Made by a program: the position numbers and the translations under genes. A DNA stretch of 64,000 nucleotides from NCBI GenBank assembly GCA_963921825.1, contig OY997589.1, positions 44,154,638-44,218,637 of the forward strand, given 5' to 3'. This document shows positions 46,085-56,859 of the stretch, piece by piece (position 1 is the stretch's first letter; the number at the start of each line of letters is the position of its first letter). The notes beneath the pieces are model-generated. The model was not told the origin of the DNA, ran no database searches, and saw nothing but the letters and a program-made list of their open reading frames with translations. The DNA comes from Erodium maritimum. Taxonomy: Eukaryota; Streptophyta; Magnoliopsida; Geraniales; Geraniaceae.

Positions 46085-46697
46085 AGTGAATTACTCTTTT
46101 TGATTATTGATATTGGTTTTCAGAAAGGACAATTTTGGTTTGAGAATATATGATATCTTGTTTGAGAATATATAATATCTTGTTTGAGAATATTGTATGT
46201 TTGTATATAAAAATACTATGTGCACTGTTTTACGAAATTATAAGATCCTGTTTGCGAAATATTTGTTTATAGTTGAGAATATACCACATCATGTTTGAGA
46301 ATGTAATGAACTTTACTTATTTTAGGTTATGGAGAATATGAAACTTTTATTATGTGATTAAACTTACCATTTAGTGTATGAAGAATATACTGTGGTGCTG
46401 TCCAATTTTACCGTGATAAGATATGCCTAGTATTTGCGGAAATATGTTAGTAATTTCAGTATTTTTTGTTTTGCGAATAATCATGTCTTCTTTTACGGAA
46501 TTAACAATACGTGTTTGAGAATACAGAGCATGTCTTTTGCGAATTTAATATAGATTACTTTCACAATAGAACAGGCAGATACTAGTCATGCATTCATTGA
46601 GAAAAAAAGTTTTCAAAAGACAAAACAAAAACATCAAAAGACGATTGACATGATAATAGGGAAAATATAACTACATCCTTCATGGGTCGGATGTGCC
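46085..46697. other. AT-rich 3' spacer with motif variants
   Basis: No gene. Variants of the MULE-2 motif (tttgagaatat, tttgcgaata, tttgcgaaat) recur about a dozen times. Confidence 0.6.
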
Positions 46698-46973
46698 CTA
46701 GTCCTCTGTTATCTCCATGGTTTTGAAGAAGTCCTGAATCTCTTTCAGTGTCGTCATCATCTTGTCCCTATCTTCGTTATGCTTTGCAGTCGCGTTGCTC
46801 ATGTCAAGCACTTGCAGTTCATTGCTTACCACCTTCTCCTCCATCAGTAAAAAGTGGATCTGGATTAGTCCCAACCTTATTTTGCGATACTGCATTGCCG
46901 ATTCCATAGCGGCTTCCTGCATCTCTAGCATCCTGTTACAACGTTCCTCTCTGGTACGTTCCATAGCTTCTTG

Positions 46974-49518
46974 TGTAATAACCACTCCCGGTCAACGCCA
47001 GTCTAACCTGCGAAAAACAGGAAAATTTAAATTTTTTAAGACTGACACGTAATTGAACCTAAAATGACCCCGAGTGTCATACCGGACTTAAGTTGACCCC
47101 GTTATCGACCAAAGTGAGTTCCGGGGGACTCAGGGCAACTTTCTGATCAATTTGGGAAATGTTGACTTTTCGTTGGAAAAGTCAACCGAGCGACGTTTTG
47201 GTCCATTCGAGGACCGTTTTGGATCCAAAAAGCTTAGCCGTCGTCGCAGCGGTCTTAGTTTAGCCGTTTCCTTGTAGCCCGCCAAGTTTCGTAATTTCTT
47301 GGAAAAAGTGCCCGTTCGGGGCCCGAAACGTCCGATTTTCGCGAATCTGATTGGAAAATATCTAGTAGATATTTTCCAAAAGGTGTGGGACCCACCTTGC
47401 CACTTGTCCAACAAGTGGTGGTGTTAGTTTTGGGGGGAAAATGAGTGGTGAAGCCTATAGGTGGCCGACCACACATTAGAAAAAGAAAAAAAAAAGGAAA
47501 TTGAGTTAGTTGTTTTAGAAAGAGAAAGAAGAGAGAAGAAAGTGAGAGAAGGAGAAGAAGAGAAGAGAGAAAGCTAGGGTTTGGAGCAGTATTCACGTCA
47601 TCTCCACCCTTGGATCGTCTCAAGGCTAGGAGGAAGTGCACTCCCCTCATCATCCTCTACGATCGTACCACGGACTGAGGCAAGGGAAAGGTGGGTGAGT
47701 GACTGAGATCATCACCGGAGCTCGTTGGTTGGCTTTTGGGAGAACACGCACGAGGTAGGGAAAAGTAGCCGGATCTCGGCCCTGACTAGGGAAAGTTAAC
47801 TGTAGAATTGCATGTGACACCAGGGTGTTGTGGGTTAATTATGTTATCAAATATTAGAAAGGCATGATACGGGAATGTAGCGAATATTGGAAATGCATGT
47901 GACACTTAGTAGTGTCGTAGGAGCAGAGAACTTAGCGTTATTAGAATTACTGGAGGCATACGACCATGCCCGGAGGTTGATTGCGAACTTATCGAGATTA
48001 GGAGTACTGGAGGCATATGACCATGCCCAGAGGTTGTTTGAGAAACTGTTGATATTAGGACTGTTGGAGGCATTGGTTATGCCGGAGGTTGATTGTGTTT
48101 TTTTGGTGTCTTGGGTGACCTTGAGAGCCCGTGCTATTATTGTTGAGTCTTGGGTGGCCATGAGAGCCCGTGTTATTATTTGTGCTTTGGGTGGCCATGA
48201 GTGCCCGTAGGGTTGTTGAACCCGTGTCTTTACTGTTGGAGTCTTGGGTGGCCATGAGTGCCCGTGGGGTTGTTGAACCCGTGTCTTTATTGTTGGTGTA
48301 TCTTGGGGGGCCGTGAGTGCCCGTGTGGGTTGTTGAGCCCGTGACTTACTGTTGGTGGTTTGAGTGGCCGTGAGTGCCCGTGGGGGGTTGTTGAGCCCGT
48401 GAGTTACTGTTGGTGGTTATGAGTGGCCGTGAGTGCCCGTGGGGTTGTTGAGCCCGTGAGTTTTGATTGGTGTGTCTTGGGAGGCCGTGAGTGCCTGTGG
48501 GGCTGTTGAGTCCGTGTTTTACTGTTGGTGTCTTGGGTGGCCATGAGTGCCTGTGAGTGTTGAACCTGCGTTGTCACTGGTTGTTGAACTTGCTTGTGAT
48601 TGTGATTGTGGTTACTTGAGGTTGGGGGCCCGCTTCATGAAACAGGGGTCCACGAGCACACGCGTCTGCATGTTCAGACGGGGTAGGGGGCCCGCCCGTC
48701 AATAAAGGGGTCCTGGCCGCGCGTGTGTGGTTTGGGTTTGTGAGCATTCTTTTCCTGACCAAGTTAGAGTCTCGGGAAGTTGCGAGCATTCTTCGGCTGG
48801 CCTGACCGAGTTAGAGTCTCGGGGGGTTGCGAGCGTTCTTCGGCTGGCCTGACCGAGTTAGAGTCTCGGAAGGTTGCGAGCGTTCTTTGGCTGGCCTGAC
48901 CGAGTTAGAGTCTCGGGAGGTTGCGAGCGTTCTTGGCACGGAGCAGTTCGCAGCTGGTGTGCGATCCTTTGTGATCTTGTTTGGTGTGCGATCCTTTGTG
49001 ATCTTGTTTGGTGTTGCGTAGCTTTCTTTTGAGTCCTTGGAAGAGGTCGTGATCGTTGTGTCGGGTCTACTTTGCGTGTCAGAGTGTTGAGTTGGTCAAG
49101 GAAGGTAACAGTGGGTGTGTGTTTAATCGGAGTACTTGGGTTGGGGATGGTGTTCCCCGGTGTTGAGTTTGTGTTGGTGTTACCGGCATTGTCTGCTAAT
49201 TATGCCGTAGTCAGTCTGTTATCCGTGGTGGTGAGCGAACGCTCACCCCTAGCTGCATTTCCTACAGGTACCGTTCGCAGGCTGGACTAGGTGAGCTTCT
49301 GAAGCTTGAAGAGCTAGAAGCGGGATTTCTGGGTTTATTTGAGTCTAGTGACGTATACCTTGTTTTTGTCCACTTGTTGGGACTAATTTTGAGTTGTAAA
49401 TATTATTTTGTTGAACTAAACTGGTATTTTAAAGTGATCTATGAAAATGGTTTCAAAATGTTTTATTATTTTAAATGTTCGCGTCCCGAGTTCGGTTTAC
49501 TGAAATTGGGGCTTGATA
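46974..49518 (+). repeat. Element B 5' LTR
   Basis: Starts TGTAATAACC. The right end has decayed to GGGGCTTGATA (family GGGGCGTGACA). Contains the 57/58-bp array (48105-48570), a 47-bp array (48745-48945) and the palindrome near 49232. Confidence 0.93.
48745..48945. repeat. 47-bp minisatellite in the element B LTR (gagttagagtctcggg core)
   Basis: Four copies of a cctgaccgagttagagtctc unit, present also in the 3' LTR near 54170-54360. It sits where other family members carry a different minisatellite. Confidence 0.9.
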
Positions 49519-50917
49519 GCTTGATATCAGAGCTCGAGGTTTCACACCTCGGAATGTACGTCAATTAGGTGGGGAGAGTCGAGTAAGTTAAGTCCCGTCA
49601 TGCGTTGGGTACGCAAGTCGGAACCGTGTGTAAACCCGTAGTGGTTTGAGTCCTGTTTGTGATTGTGCGTATGTGCAGTGTTTGATTGTTGGTGTGCTGA
49701 TTGTTTGTTGTTGCGTGAAACATTTTTAAGCTGTCGCGACTCGACGCAGGAGCTCCTTTAGTCGAACGTGACGGTGCTGATATCAAGTCGGTACAACGAA
49801 GTTCGGGGACGCCTGGACCAGGTTGTAACTACGTGATGTCAAGTATGAGGTTTTAAAACGAAAAAGGAGAAAGTTTTAAAATTGATTAGCCCGGTGGGCG
49901 TGTTTGATTTTGATTGGCCCTGAGGGCGTGTTTGATTTTGATTGGCCGGTGGGTGTGTTTTGATGTTGGTTGGCCCGGTGGGCGTGGTTCGGTGTTGGTT
50001 GGCCCGGTGGGCGAGTGTTGTTGTGTTGTTGTTTGGCCTTGTCGGCTTGTGTTGTGGTTGAGGTTGAGTGAGTTGCGTTTGGTCTTGAGTTATTGTACGT
50101 GTGTTGTTAAATTGGTGGTCAAGCGTGTGTGTCGTTTAAGGCGTTTCTTAGGGTTAAAACGGGGTAAGGTTCGAGTCTGAAACGAAGGGAAAAAGGCGTA
50201 GTAGCGTTGCTAGGGCCTGGGCCGCGGTCTGGTGGCTGAGGCCTTAGCAAAACAGAGGGTTAGGAGGGCCTGGAGGGCGGCCTGGTGGCCGAGGCCACCG
50301 CGGCCTGGGGGGCGGCCTGGTGGCCGAGGCCTCCGCGTCCTGGAGGGCGGTTTGGTGACCGAGGCTTTAGCAGATCAGAGAAATCCGAGGCTTTATCTTC
50401 TGTTTCATTGTGCGGTTAGGCTTGTCGTTGCGTGACTTGGTGCGCGTTTGTGCGATCTATTTGAGGTCTCCTTACGTATTATTATAACTAAAGTATAAAT
50501 AGCGTGAGCGGTAGTGATTTATTGAATTGATGACGTGTTTCCCGTGTCGAGGTTTATCTTACTTGAGTGAGTACTTGAGGTTTTGTTAGCATGGGCGGTG
50601 TGACGTTTAGCATCAGGTTTTGAGGTAGTGGTTTGCCCCGGTTAGATCGGTAAGTCTTTGGTGCGTTACTTGTATGCCATAATCGAACGGGTGTCTGTGG
50701 AGGTGAGCGCAACGCTCATCCCCATTACTACTTTTCCCGCAAGGGACGAGTAGCGAACACTGGTTTGATTGCGGAAAGTTATAAGTAAATGCATAGAGGA
50801 CCGTGTGAGGGTTGCACAGACTTAGAGCGTGTGAGCGCTAGTGAGTTGGAGCTTGTCGTCGTTATTTAAATTCGCAAACTAAACGTTTGCGTGTATCCGT
50901 GCAGAGGATACTGGGAC
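49519..50917 (+). other. Element B primer site and leader
   Basis: The primer site at 49522 has decayed to TGATATCAGAGC. The leader carries repeats of a ggcccggtgggcgtg unit (49880-50040) and a G+C-rich array of about four ggcctggagggcggcctgg units at 50214-50375 that elements A and C lack. A palindrome-like gtgagcgcaacgctcat occurs near 50702. Confidence 0.75.
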
Positions 50918-52194
50918 ATGGCTCGTGGCAGACGAGGAAGATCAGCTGGGACACGGGGACGGACGCCCGTGCGAGGCAGGCGGGGACGGTCAGCGGGGAT
51001 ATCAGGACGGGTACCCACCGTTGAGCCCGCCAATCCGCAGAGGCGCAGGGTACTCCTGTCGGAGAGAACAGGAGAAGCGACGCGGGACCTTCTACGGGCA
51101 CGCCCAGCGTCCCGCCGGTCGCAGACCCACCTGTTATGACTGGCCTGGACGAGCTGACCAGGACAGTCCAGAGTTTGGTGGCAGTCATCGCCAGTAGAGA
51201 GTCGGCTTCGCCAGCTCCGGAGAAAGCAGCGGTCCCAGCGAGGCCCGTTCAGGCCGAGGACCATACGGCCCGGACACTGATGGACTTTCTGAAGCTGGGC
51301 ATACCCACATTTGTCGGGGAGCCGAACCCCGACCTAGCCGAGAGATGGCTGGAGCAGGTCACGCAAGACCTGGATACATCCGGTATCGAAGATGGTCGAC
51401 GTAGAGTGTCCTTCGCAGCTCACCAACTGAGGGACAGCGCCTACCACTGGTGGGGGCGTGTGAAGGACATTGTCGGATACGACTACAACATTTTCCAGAC
51501 GGTTTTTCTAGAACAGTATTTTCCCGAGTCGGCTCGGTTGGAGCGACATCGGCAGTTTCTGGACCTGGAGCAGGAGGGGATGACGGGGGCAGAATACGAG
51601 GCCAGATTCACGGCCTTGACAGGATTCACGCCGGAGATGGTGATGACCGAGCAGAACCGTTGCCTGCGGTTCCAGGGAGGACTGAGGTCGGTGATTCGGA
51701 ACCAGATTCTCGCCTTGAGGTTGCGGAAGTATACAGATCTTGTGGACACCGCAGCGACGGTGGAGCAGGGTATCCGGGATGCGGATAGGAACCGTGAGGT
51801 CCGACAGCGGCCGACCAACTTTGCAGGGCCGTCCGAGTCACGAGACCCGCAAAGACACAGGACCACGGGATCCTTCCGACCATAGGCTCATCAGGATGGA
51901 TCGAGACAGCAGGGGTCGGTGGCGTAAGTGGGGCCAGTCGCTTCAGAGAGACGGTTGAGATGCTTTAGCTGCGGGCAGCCAGACCACATGCAGCGAGAGT
52001 GTCCGTTGAACACGGGGCCGAGAGCCGACGAGGCCAGGTGTCACCGGTGCGGCCGTGTTGGGCACACTATCGGCCAGTGCTATGAGCCGTTGGGGGCAAC
52101 GATAATGCGACGACCACAGCAGTCGCGCCCTCGTCAGAGTCAACAGTCGATGTTTTCGCAGCCGTCGACGAGCGGGCCAGCTCCGAGACAGTAG
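50918..52194 (+). pseudogene. Element B gag, broken
   Basis: The ATG at 50918 gives MARGRRGRSAGTRGR with a second GRRGRSAGISGR block. A frameshift near 51050 moves the reading to the frame open at 51136-51885, which holds the capsid core (LDELTRTVQSLVAVIASR, FLKLGIPTFVGEPNPDLAER, SAYHWWGRVKDIVG, FLEQYFPESARLERHR). TAG stops it after TTGSFRP, and a second stop lies near 51925. The knuckle region then reads CFSCGQPDHMQREC and CHRCGRVGHTIGQC. The order matches elements A and C. Not functional. Confidence 0.85.
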
Positions 52195-52378
52195 CGGAGC
52201 TATGGATATCCAGCAGTTAGTGCGCCGAGTCAGAGGCAGCAGGCGCCAGAGGGAAGAGTGTACGCAGTTACCGACTCCCGGGCCCCAGGATCCCCTACCT
52301 ACCGCGAGACCTATCAGGGTACGTGTTTATTGTACCTTATATGAGCGTTATTCTAAATTTCGCGGACGAAATTCCTTT

Positions 52379-52391
52379 AAGGGGGGTAGAT
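52379..52391 (+). other. Element B polypurine tract
   Basis: aaggggggtagat directly before the 3' LTR, identical to element A. Confidence 0.88.
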
Positions 52392-54942
52392 TGTAATAAC
52401 CACTCCCGGTCAACGCTAGTCAAACCTGCGAAAAACAGGAAAATTTAAATTTTTTAAGACTAACACGTAATTGAACCTAAAATGACCCCGAGTGTCATAC
52501 CGGACTTAAGTTGACCCCGTTATCTACTAAAGTGAGTTCCGGGGGACTCAGGGCAACTTTCTGATCAATTTGGGAAATGTTGACTTTTCGTTGGAAAAGT
52601 CAACCGAGCGACGTTTTGGTCCATTCGAGGACCGTTTTGGATCCAAAAAGCTTAGCCGTCGTCGCATCGGTCTTAGTTGAGCCGTTTCCTTGTAGCTCGC
52701 CAAGTTTCGTAATTTCTTGGAAAAAGTGCCCGTTCGGGGCCCGAAACGTCCGATTTTCGCGAATCTGATTGGAAAATCTCTGGTAGATATTTTCTAAAAG
52801 GTGTGAGACTCACCTTGCCACTTGTCCAACAAGTGGTGGTGTTAGTTTTGGGGGGAAAATGAGTGGTGAAGCCTATAGGTGGCCGGCCACACATTAGAAA
52901 AAGAAAAAAAAGAGGAAATTGAGTTAGTTGTTTTAGAAAGAGAAAGAAGAGAGAAGAAAGGGAGAGAAGGAGAAGAAGAGAAGAGAGAAAGCTAGGGTTT
53001 GGGGCACTATTCACGTCATCTCCACCCTTAGATCGTCTCAAGGCTAGGAGGAAGTGCACTCCCCTCATCCTCCTCTACGATCGTGCCACAGACCAAGGCA
53101 AGGGAAAGCTGGGTGAGTGACTGAGATCATCACCGGAGCTCGTTGGTTGGCTTTTGGGAGAACACGCACGAGGTAGGAAAAAGTAGCCGGATCTCGGCCC
53201 TGACTAGGGAAAGTTAACTGTAGAATTGCATGTGACACCGGGGTGCCGTGGGTTAATTAGGTTATCAAATATTAGAAAGGCATGATACGGGAACGTAGCG
53301 AATATTGGAAATGCATGTGACACTTAGTAGTGTCGTAGGAGCAGAGAACTTAGCGTTATTAGAATTACTGGAGGCATATGACCATGCCCGGAGGTTGATT
53401 GCGAACTTATCGAGATTAGGAGTACTGGAGGCATATGACCATGCCCAGAGGTTGTTTGAGAAACTGTTGATATTAGGACTGTTGGAGGCATTGGTTATGT
53501 CGGAGGTTGATTGTGTTTTTTTGGTGTCTTGGGTGACCTTGAGAGCCCGTGCTATTATTGTTGAGTCTTGGGTGGCCATGAGAGCCCGTGTTATTATTTG
53601 TGCTTTGGGTGGCCATGAGTGCCCGTAGGGTTGTTGAACCCGTGTCTTTACTGTTGGAGTCTTGGGTGGCCATGAGTGCCCGTGGGGTTGTTGAACCCGT
53701 GTCTTTATTGTTGGTGTATCTTGGGGGGCCGTGAGTGCCCGTGTGGGTTGTTGAGCCCGTGACTTACTGTTGGTGGTTTGAGTGGCCGTGAGTGCCCGTG
53801 GGGGGTTGTTGAGCCCGTGAGTTACTGTTGGTGGTTTTGAGTGGCCGTGAGTGCCCGTGGGGTTGTTGAGCCCGTGAGTTTTGATTGATGTGTCTTGGGA
53901 GGCCGTGAGTGCCTGTGGGGCTGTTGAGTCCGTGTTTTACTGTTGGTGTCTTGGGTGGCCATGAGTGCCTGTGAGTGTTGAACCTGCATTGTCACTGGTT
54001 GTTGAACTTGCTTGTGATTGTGATTGTGATTGTGGTTACTTGAGGTTGGGGGCCCGCTTCATGAAACGGGGGTCCACGGGCACACGCGTCTGCATGTTCA
54101 GACGGGGTAGGTGGCCCGCCCGTCAATAAAGGGGTCCTGGCCGCGCGTGTGTGGTTTGGGTTTGTGAGCATTCTTTGCCTGACCGAGTTAGAGTCTCGGG
54201 AAGTTGCGAGCATTCTTCCGCTGACCTGACCGAGTTAGAGTCTCGGGAGGTTGCGAGCGTTCTTCGGCTGGCCTGATCGAGTTAGAGTCTCGGGAGGTTG
54301 CGAGCGTTCTTTGCCTTGCCTGACCGAGTTAGAGTCTCGGGAGGTTGCGAGCGTTCTTGGCACGGAGCAGTTGGCAGCTGGTGTGCGATCCTTTGTGATC
54401 TTGTTTGGTGTGCGATCCTTTGTGATCTTGTTTGGTGTTGCGTAGCTTTCTTTTGAGTTCTTGGAAGAGGCCGTGATCGTTGTGTCGGGTCTACTTTGCA
54501 TGTCAGAGTGTTGAGTTGGTCAAGGAAGGTAACAGTGGGTGTGTGTTCAGTCGGAGTACTTGGGTTGGGGATGGTGTTCCCCGGTGTTGAGTTTGTGTTG
54601 GTGTTACCGGCATTGTCTGCTAATTATGCCGTAGTCAGTCTGTTATCCGTGGTGGTGAGCGAACGCTCACCCCTAGCTGCTTTTCCTACAGGTACCGTTC
54701 GCAGGCTGGACTAGGTGAGCTTCTGAAGCTTGAAGAGCTAGAAGCGGGATTTCTGGGTTTATTTGAGTCTAGCGACGTATACCTTGTTTTTGTCCACTTG
54801 TTGGGACTGATTTTGAGTTGTAAATATTATTTTGTTGAACTAAACTGGTATTTTAAAGTGATCTATGAAAATGGTTTCAAAATGTTTTATTATTTTAAAT
54901 GTTCGCGTCCCGAGTTCGGTTTACTGAAATTGGGGCGTGACA
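52392..54942 (+). repeat. Element B 3' LTR
   Basis: 2551 bp, TGTAATAACC...GGGGCGTGACA, with both ends intact, followed by TCTTG. It carries the same minisatellites as the 5' LTR. Confidence 0.94.
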
Positions 54943-54995
54943 TCTTGGGTGCAAACGTTTCCTTCCACTCTGGTGCGTTTCCTGTTGGGGGCCAT

Positions 54996-55506
54996 CGCTT
55001 TTGCAGACCTGGTTATTTGAAGTTATTTGAGAAGAGAATTTTAAATTGAAGGAGAGTTGTAAGGTTAAGTAGTATAGAGGTGGGGGTATTTATAGTTGAA
55101 ATCTTGCGGTGGCATTATCGTTATTTTTTTTAAAGTAGAGTTCTAATTATAGACGAAGTAGTTAACCGATAATGATTCCCGCTAAACATATATCTTATTA
55201 TCGCAATTCATATCTCACAATTCGCAAACAAATGTTGATTAACGTCTACTAGCATGTGATACGATAAGATCATGTAGTTGACACATGTCAATCGTTAACA
55301 AAATCAGACGCTATGATCTAATCGATATGATTTCAAAATCTGACGGTTAAGTTTCCACGGTTATATTCCATCATTACTAAAATCCCCCTCGAATGCACCA
55401 AGATCTTATCGCATTTAATGCGTTGGTAAGTCTTTTCACCGTCGTTTAGTTTATTTTAAATTAATATTTAAAATGATGTCATCATATAGCTTTTTTCAAT
55501 TAAGTC
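54996..55506. other. Intergenic region between the divergent small genes of MULE-2
   Basis: No gene. It should hold the promoter of the 107-aa gene (minus) and of the acidic frame (plus). Confidence 0.5.
55087..55094 (-). promoter_or_regulatory. TATA box of the 107-aa gene
   Basis: TATAAATA on the minus strand, in the context ctataaatacccc, 92 bp upstream of the ATG at 54995. Spacing and context fit a plant core promoter. Confidence 0.55.
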
Positions 55507-55845
55507 ATGTCACCATATAGAAAGTACTGTAGTAGCGGTGAGGAAAAGGTAACTTCAAAGAGACAAAGGATGATTTCACATGGTGATGAAGAGGATAGCC
55601 ATATTATCATCAGTGATTATGACGATGATGAGAAAGAGGAGGAGAAAGAAAATGGTGAGGAAGAAGATGATGAGGAAGACGAAGAAGACGATGATGGGTA
55701 TAATGGTGATGTTGAAGAGGATGACGATGAGGAAGATGAAGAAGAAGATTATGGTTATAATGGTGATGTTGAAAAGGATGAAGAAGAAGAAGAAGAAGAT
55801 GATGATGATGACGAAGAAGAAGACTCGGAGAGTGAAGATTGGTGA
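55507..55845 (+). CDS. Very acidic Asp/Glu-rich protein of MULE-2 (112 aa)
   Basis: ATG at 55507, stop TGA at 55843-55845. The N-terminus is mixed (MSPYRKYCSSGEEK, KRQRM). From about residue 26 the protein is almost all Asp and Glu, broken by two copies of a GYNGDVE motif spaced 28 residues apart (near residues 63 and 91). It ends EDSESEDW. There is no known domain; acidic tails of this kind occur in chromatin and histone-binding proteins, but that comparison rests on composition only. It is divergent from the 107-aa gene. The GA-rich simple-sequence DNA could open frames by chance, so coding status is uncertain, yet a normal ATG and a non-repetitive start argue for a gene. Confidence 0.45.
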   Translation: MSPYRKYCSSGEEKVTSKRQRMISHGDEEDSHIIISDYDDDEKEEEKENGEEEDDEEDEEDDDGYNGDVEEDDDEEDEEEDYGYNGDVEKDEEEEEEDDDDDEEEDSESEDW

Positions 55846-55894
55846 ATGTAACTTTAGCCACAAGTTATTTCATTTTTAGGATATAGGACTCTCT

Positions 55895-56215
55895 CTTTGT
55901 GAATATAGAACTTCTTTTTTTTGGGGATTCAAATATGGACTTCTTGTTTGCGGATACAGAGATCCTGGTTTGCTAATATTGTTAATTTATTCCTCTTTAC
56001 TTGTTGTTTGCGGATACAGACTTGTAGTTTACGGATACAGAGATGCTGGTTTGCTTATATTGTAAATTTGTTCTTCTTAACTTGTTGTTTGCGGATACTG
56101 TTATTATGTTTCGCGAATATTATTATGGACTTGTAGTTTGCGGATACAGAGATCCTGGTTTGCGGATACTGAGATCATTGTTTGCTTATACTAATATTCT
56201 GTTTCGCTTGTAACA
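55895..56215 (+). repeat. Motif array (tttgcggatacagag)
   Basis: Seven or more copies of gtttgcggata or close variants within 320 bp, several followed by cagagatcctgg or cagacttg. No gene. Confidence 0.85.
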
Positions 56216-56342
56216 CAAATCATGAAATTATATATAACTTGAAAGTGAATATAAACGATTTTAAGGAAAACGATTTTTTTTAATTACTTTCAACTGGTTA
56301 AGAACAGACAAAAGGAATCAAAGAGACTAGGGTTTGCTACCC

Positions 56343-56652
56343 TTATACCACCAGATTCATAGCTTTGTTCACCGCTAAGATCACTTCGATTATCTTTCTC
56401 TTCAGGGCTGAGTTTGCAAGCACCTCTTCGAAGCTCATCTCAGTGCACATCTCGTCGCCAACATCCATGGCCAAAATTTCAAGCTCAAGCTCGATCTCAG
56501 AAAGCTTAGGCTTTGAAGTTCATCACAAACTTCTCGTGCTTGATGAGACGCTTTTGTTTTTTGTCTTTGTTGTTCTGCTCCTTCAGTTTCCTTTCGCGTT
56601 GGTCGAGTTCATCTTCATAGCTTTTACGCTTCCTGCTGCTTGACGACGCCAT
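56343..56652 (-). pseudogene. Small basic/helical protein gene of MULE-2 (~102 codons, one frameshift)
   Basis: The ATG at 56652 starts MASSSSRKRKSYEDELDQRE with a charged helix (KLKEQNNKDKKQKRLIKHEK). Near 56520 one base is missing or gained; in the shifted frame it continues KPKLSEIELELEILAMDVGD, MSFEEVLANSALKRKIIEVI and ends AVNKAMNLVV at TAA 56343-56345. The size, orientation, RKR-type start and helical Leu/Met-rich second half resemble the 107-aa gene at 54995/46968, so the two may be distant paralogues. A TATA box lies 66 bp upstream. The family is not recognised. Confidence 0.55.
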
Positions 56653-56717
56653 TTTTTTTGAGTAAAATTGGGTATTCGAAGAGTTGAGGGATGAGTATAG
56701 AAGGATACAGTATTGGG

Positions 56718-56725
56718 TATATATA
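56718..56725 (-). promoter_or_regulatory. TATA box of the small gene at 56652
   Basis: TATATATA in a C-rich flank (cctatatataccc on the minus strand), 66 bp before the ATG. Confidence 0.55.
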
Positions 56726-56859
56726 GGGGAATATGTAGGGCATCGTGAGTTAGTGGAGCAATTAATTCTCCCCCAAGTTTCCACGCTGTCAATATTTGAT
56801 TGGTCTACCACAAACCGTTTCACTTCCCTTTTGTACGCAAAACTAAAGTAGTATATTCT

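Larger units (their letters stand above)
46974..54942 (+). mobile_element. Gypsy element B (gag-only), complete with target duplication
   Basis: LTRs at 46974-49518 (2545 bp) and 52392-54942 (2551 bp), flanked by TCTTG at 46969-46973 and 54943-54947. About 15 differences in the first ~540 bp of the LTR pair, roughly 97% identity by eye. The internal region (2.87 kb) has a primer site, a long leader, a broken gag, a short trace of the start of pol (GRVYAVTDSRAPGSPT near 52260) and a polypurine tract. Protease, RT, RNase H and integrase are absent. It splits a small MULE-2 gene. Confidence 0.95.
46698..54995 (-). pseudogene. 107-aa helical protein gene of MULE-2, split by gypsy element B
   Basis: The ATG at 54995 (minus) encodes MAPNRKRTRVEGNVCTQ up to 54943. 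The frame then continues on the far side of element B from 46968 (EAMERTREERCNRMLEM...) to the TAG at 46698-46700, ending KTMEITED. Leaving out 46969-54942 (element B and one TCTTG target copy) leaves exactly 324 bases: 107 codons plus stop, with no other lesion. The protein has a basic start (NRKRTR) and a long amphipathic helix rich in Met, Glu and Leu (LIQIHFLLMEEKVV, ELQVLDM), likely a coiled coil. A TATA box lies 92 bp upstream of the ATG. The family is not recognised. The otherwise clean frame suggests it was a real gene until element B inserted. Confidence 0.7.

Noticed and set aside
47847-48210. Overlapping frames of 104-107 codons on both strands, repeated near 53265
   Set aside because: They lie in the two LTRs of element B, in repeat-rich sequence; no protein features.
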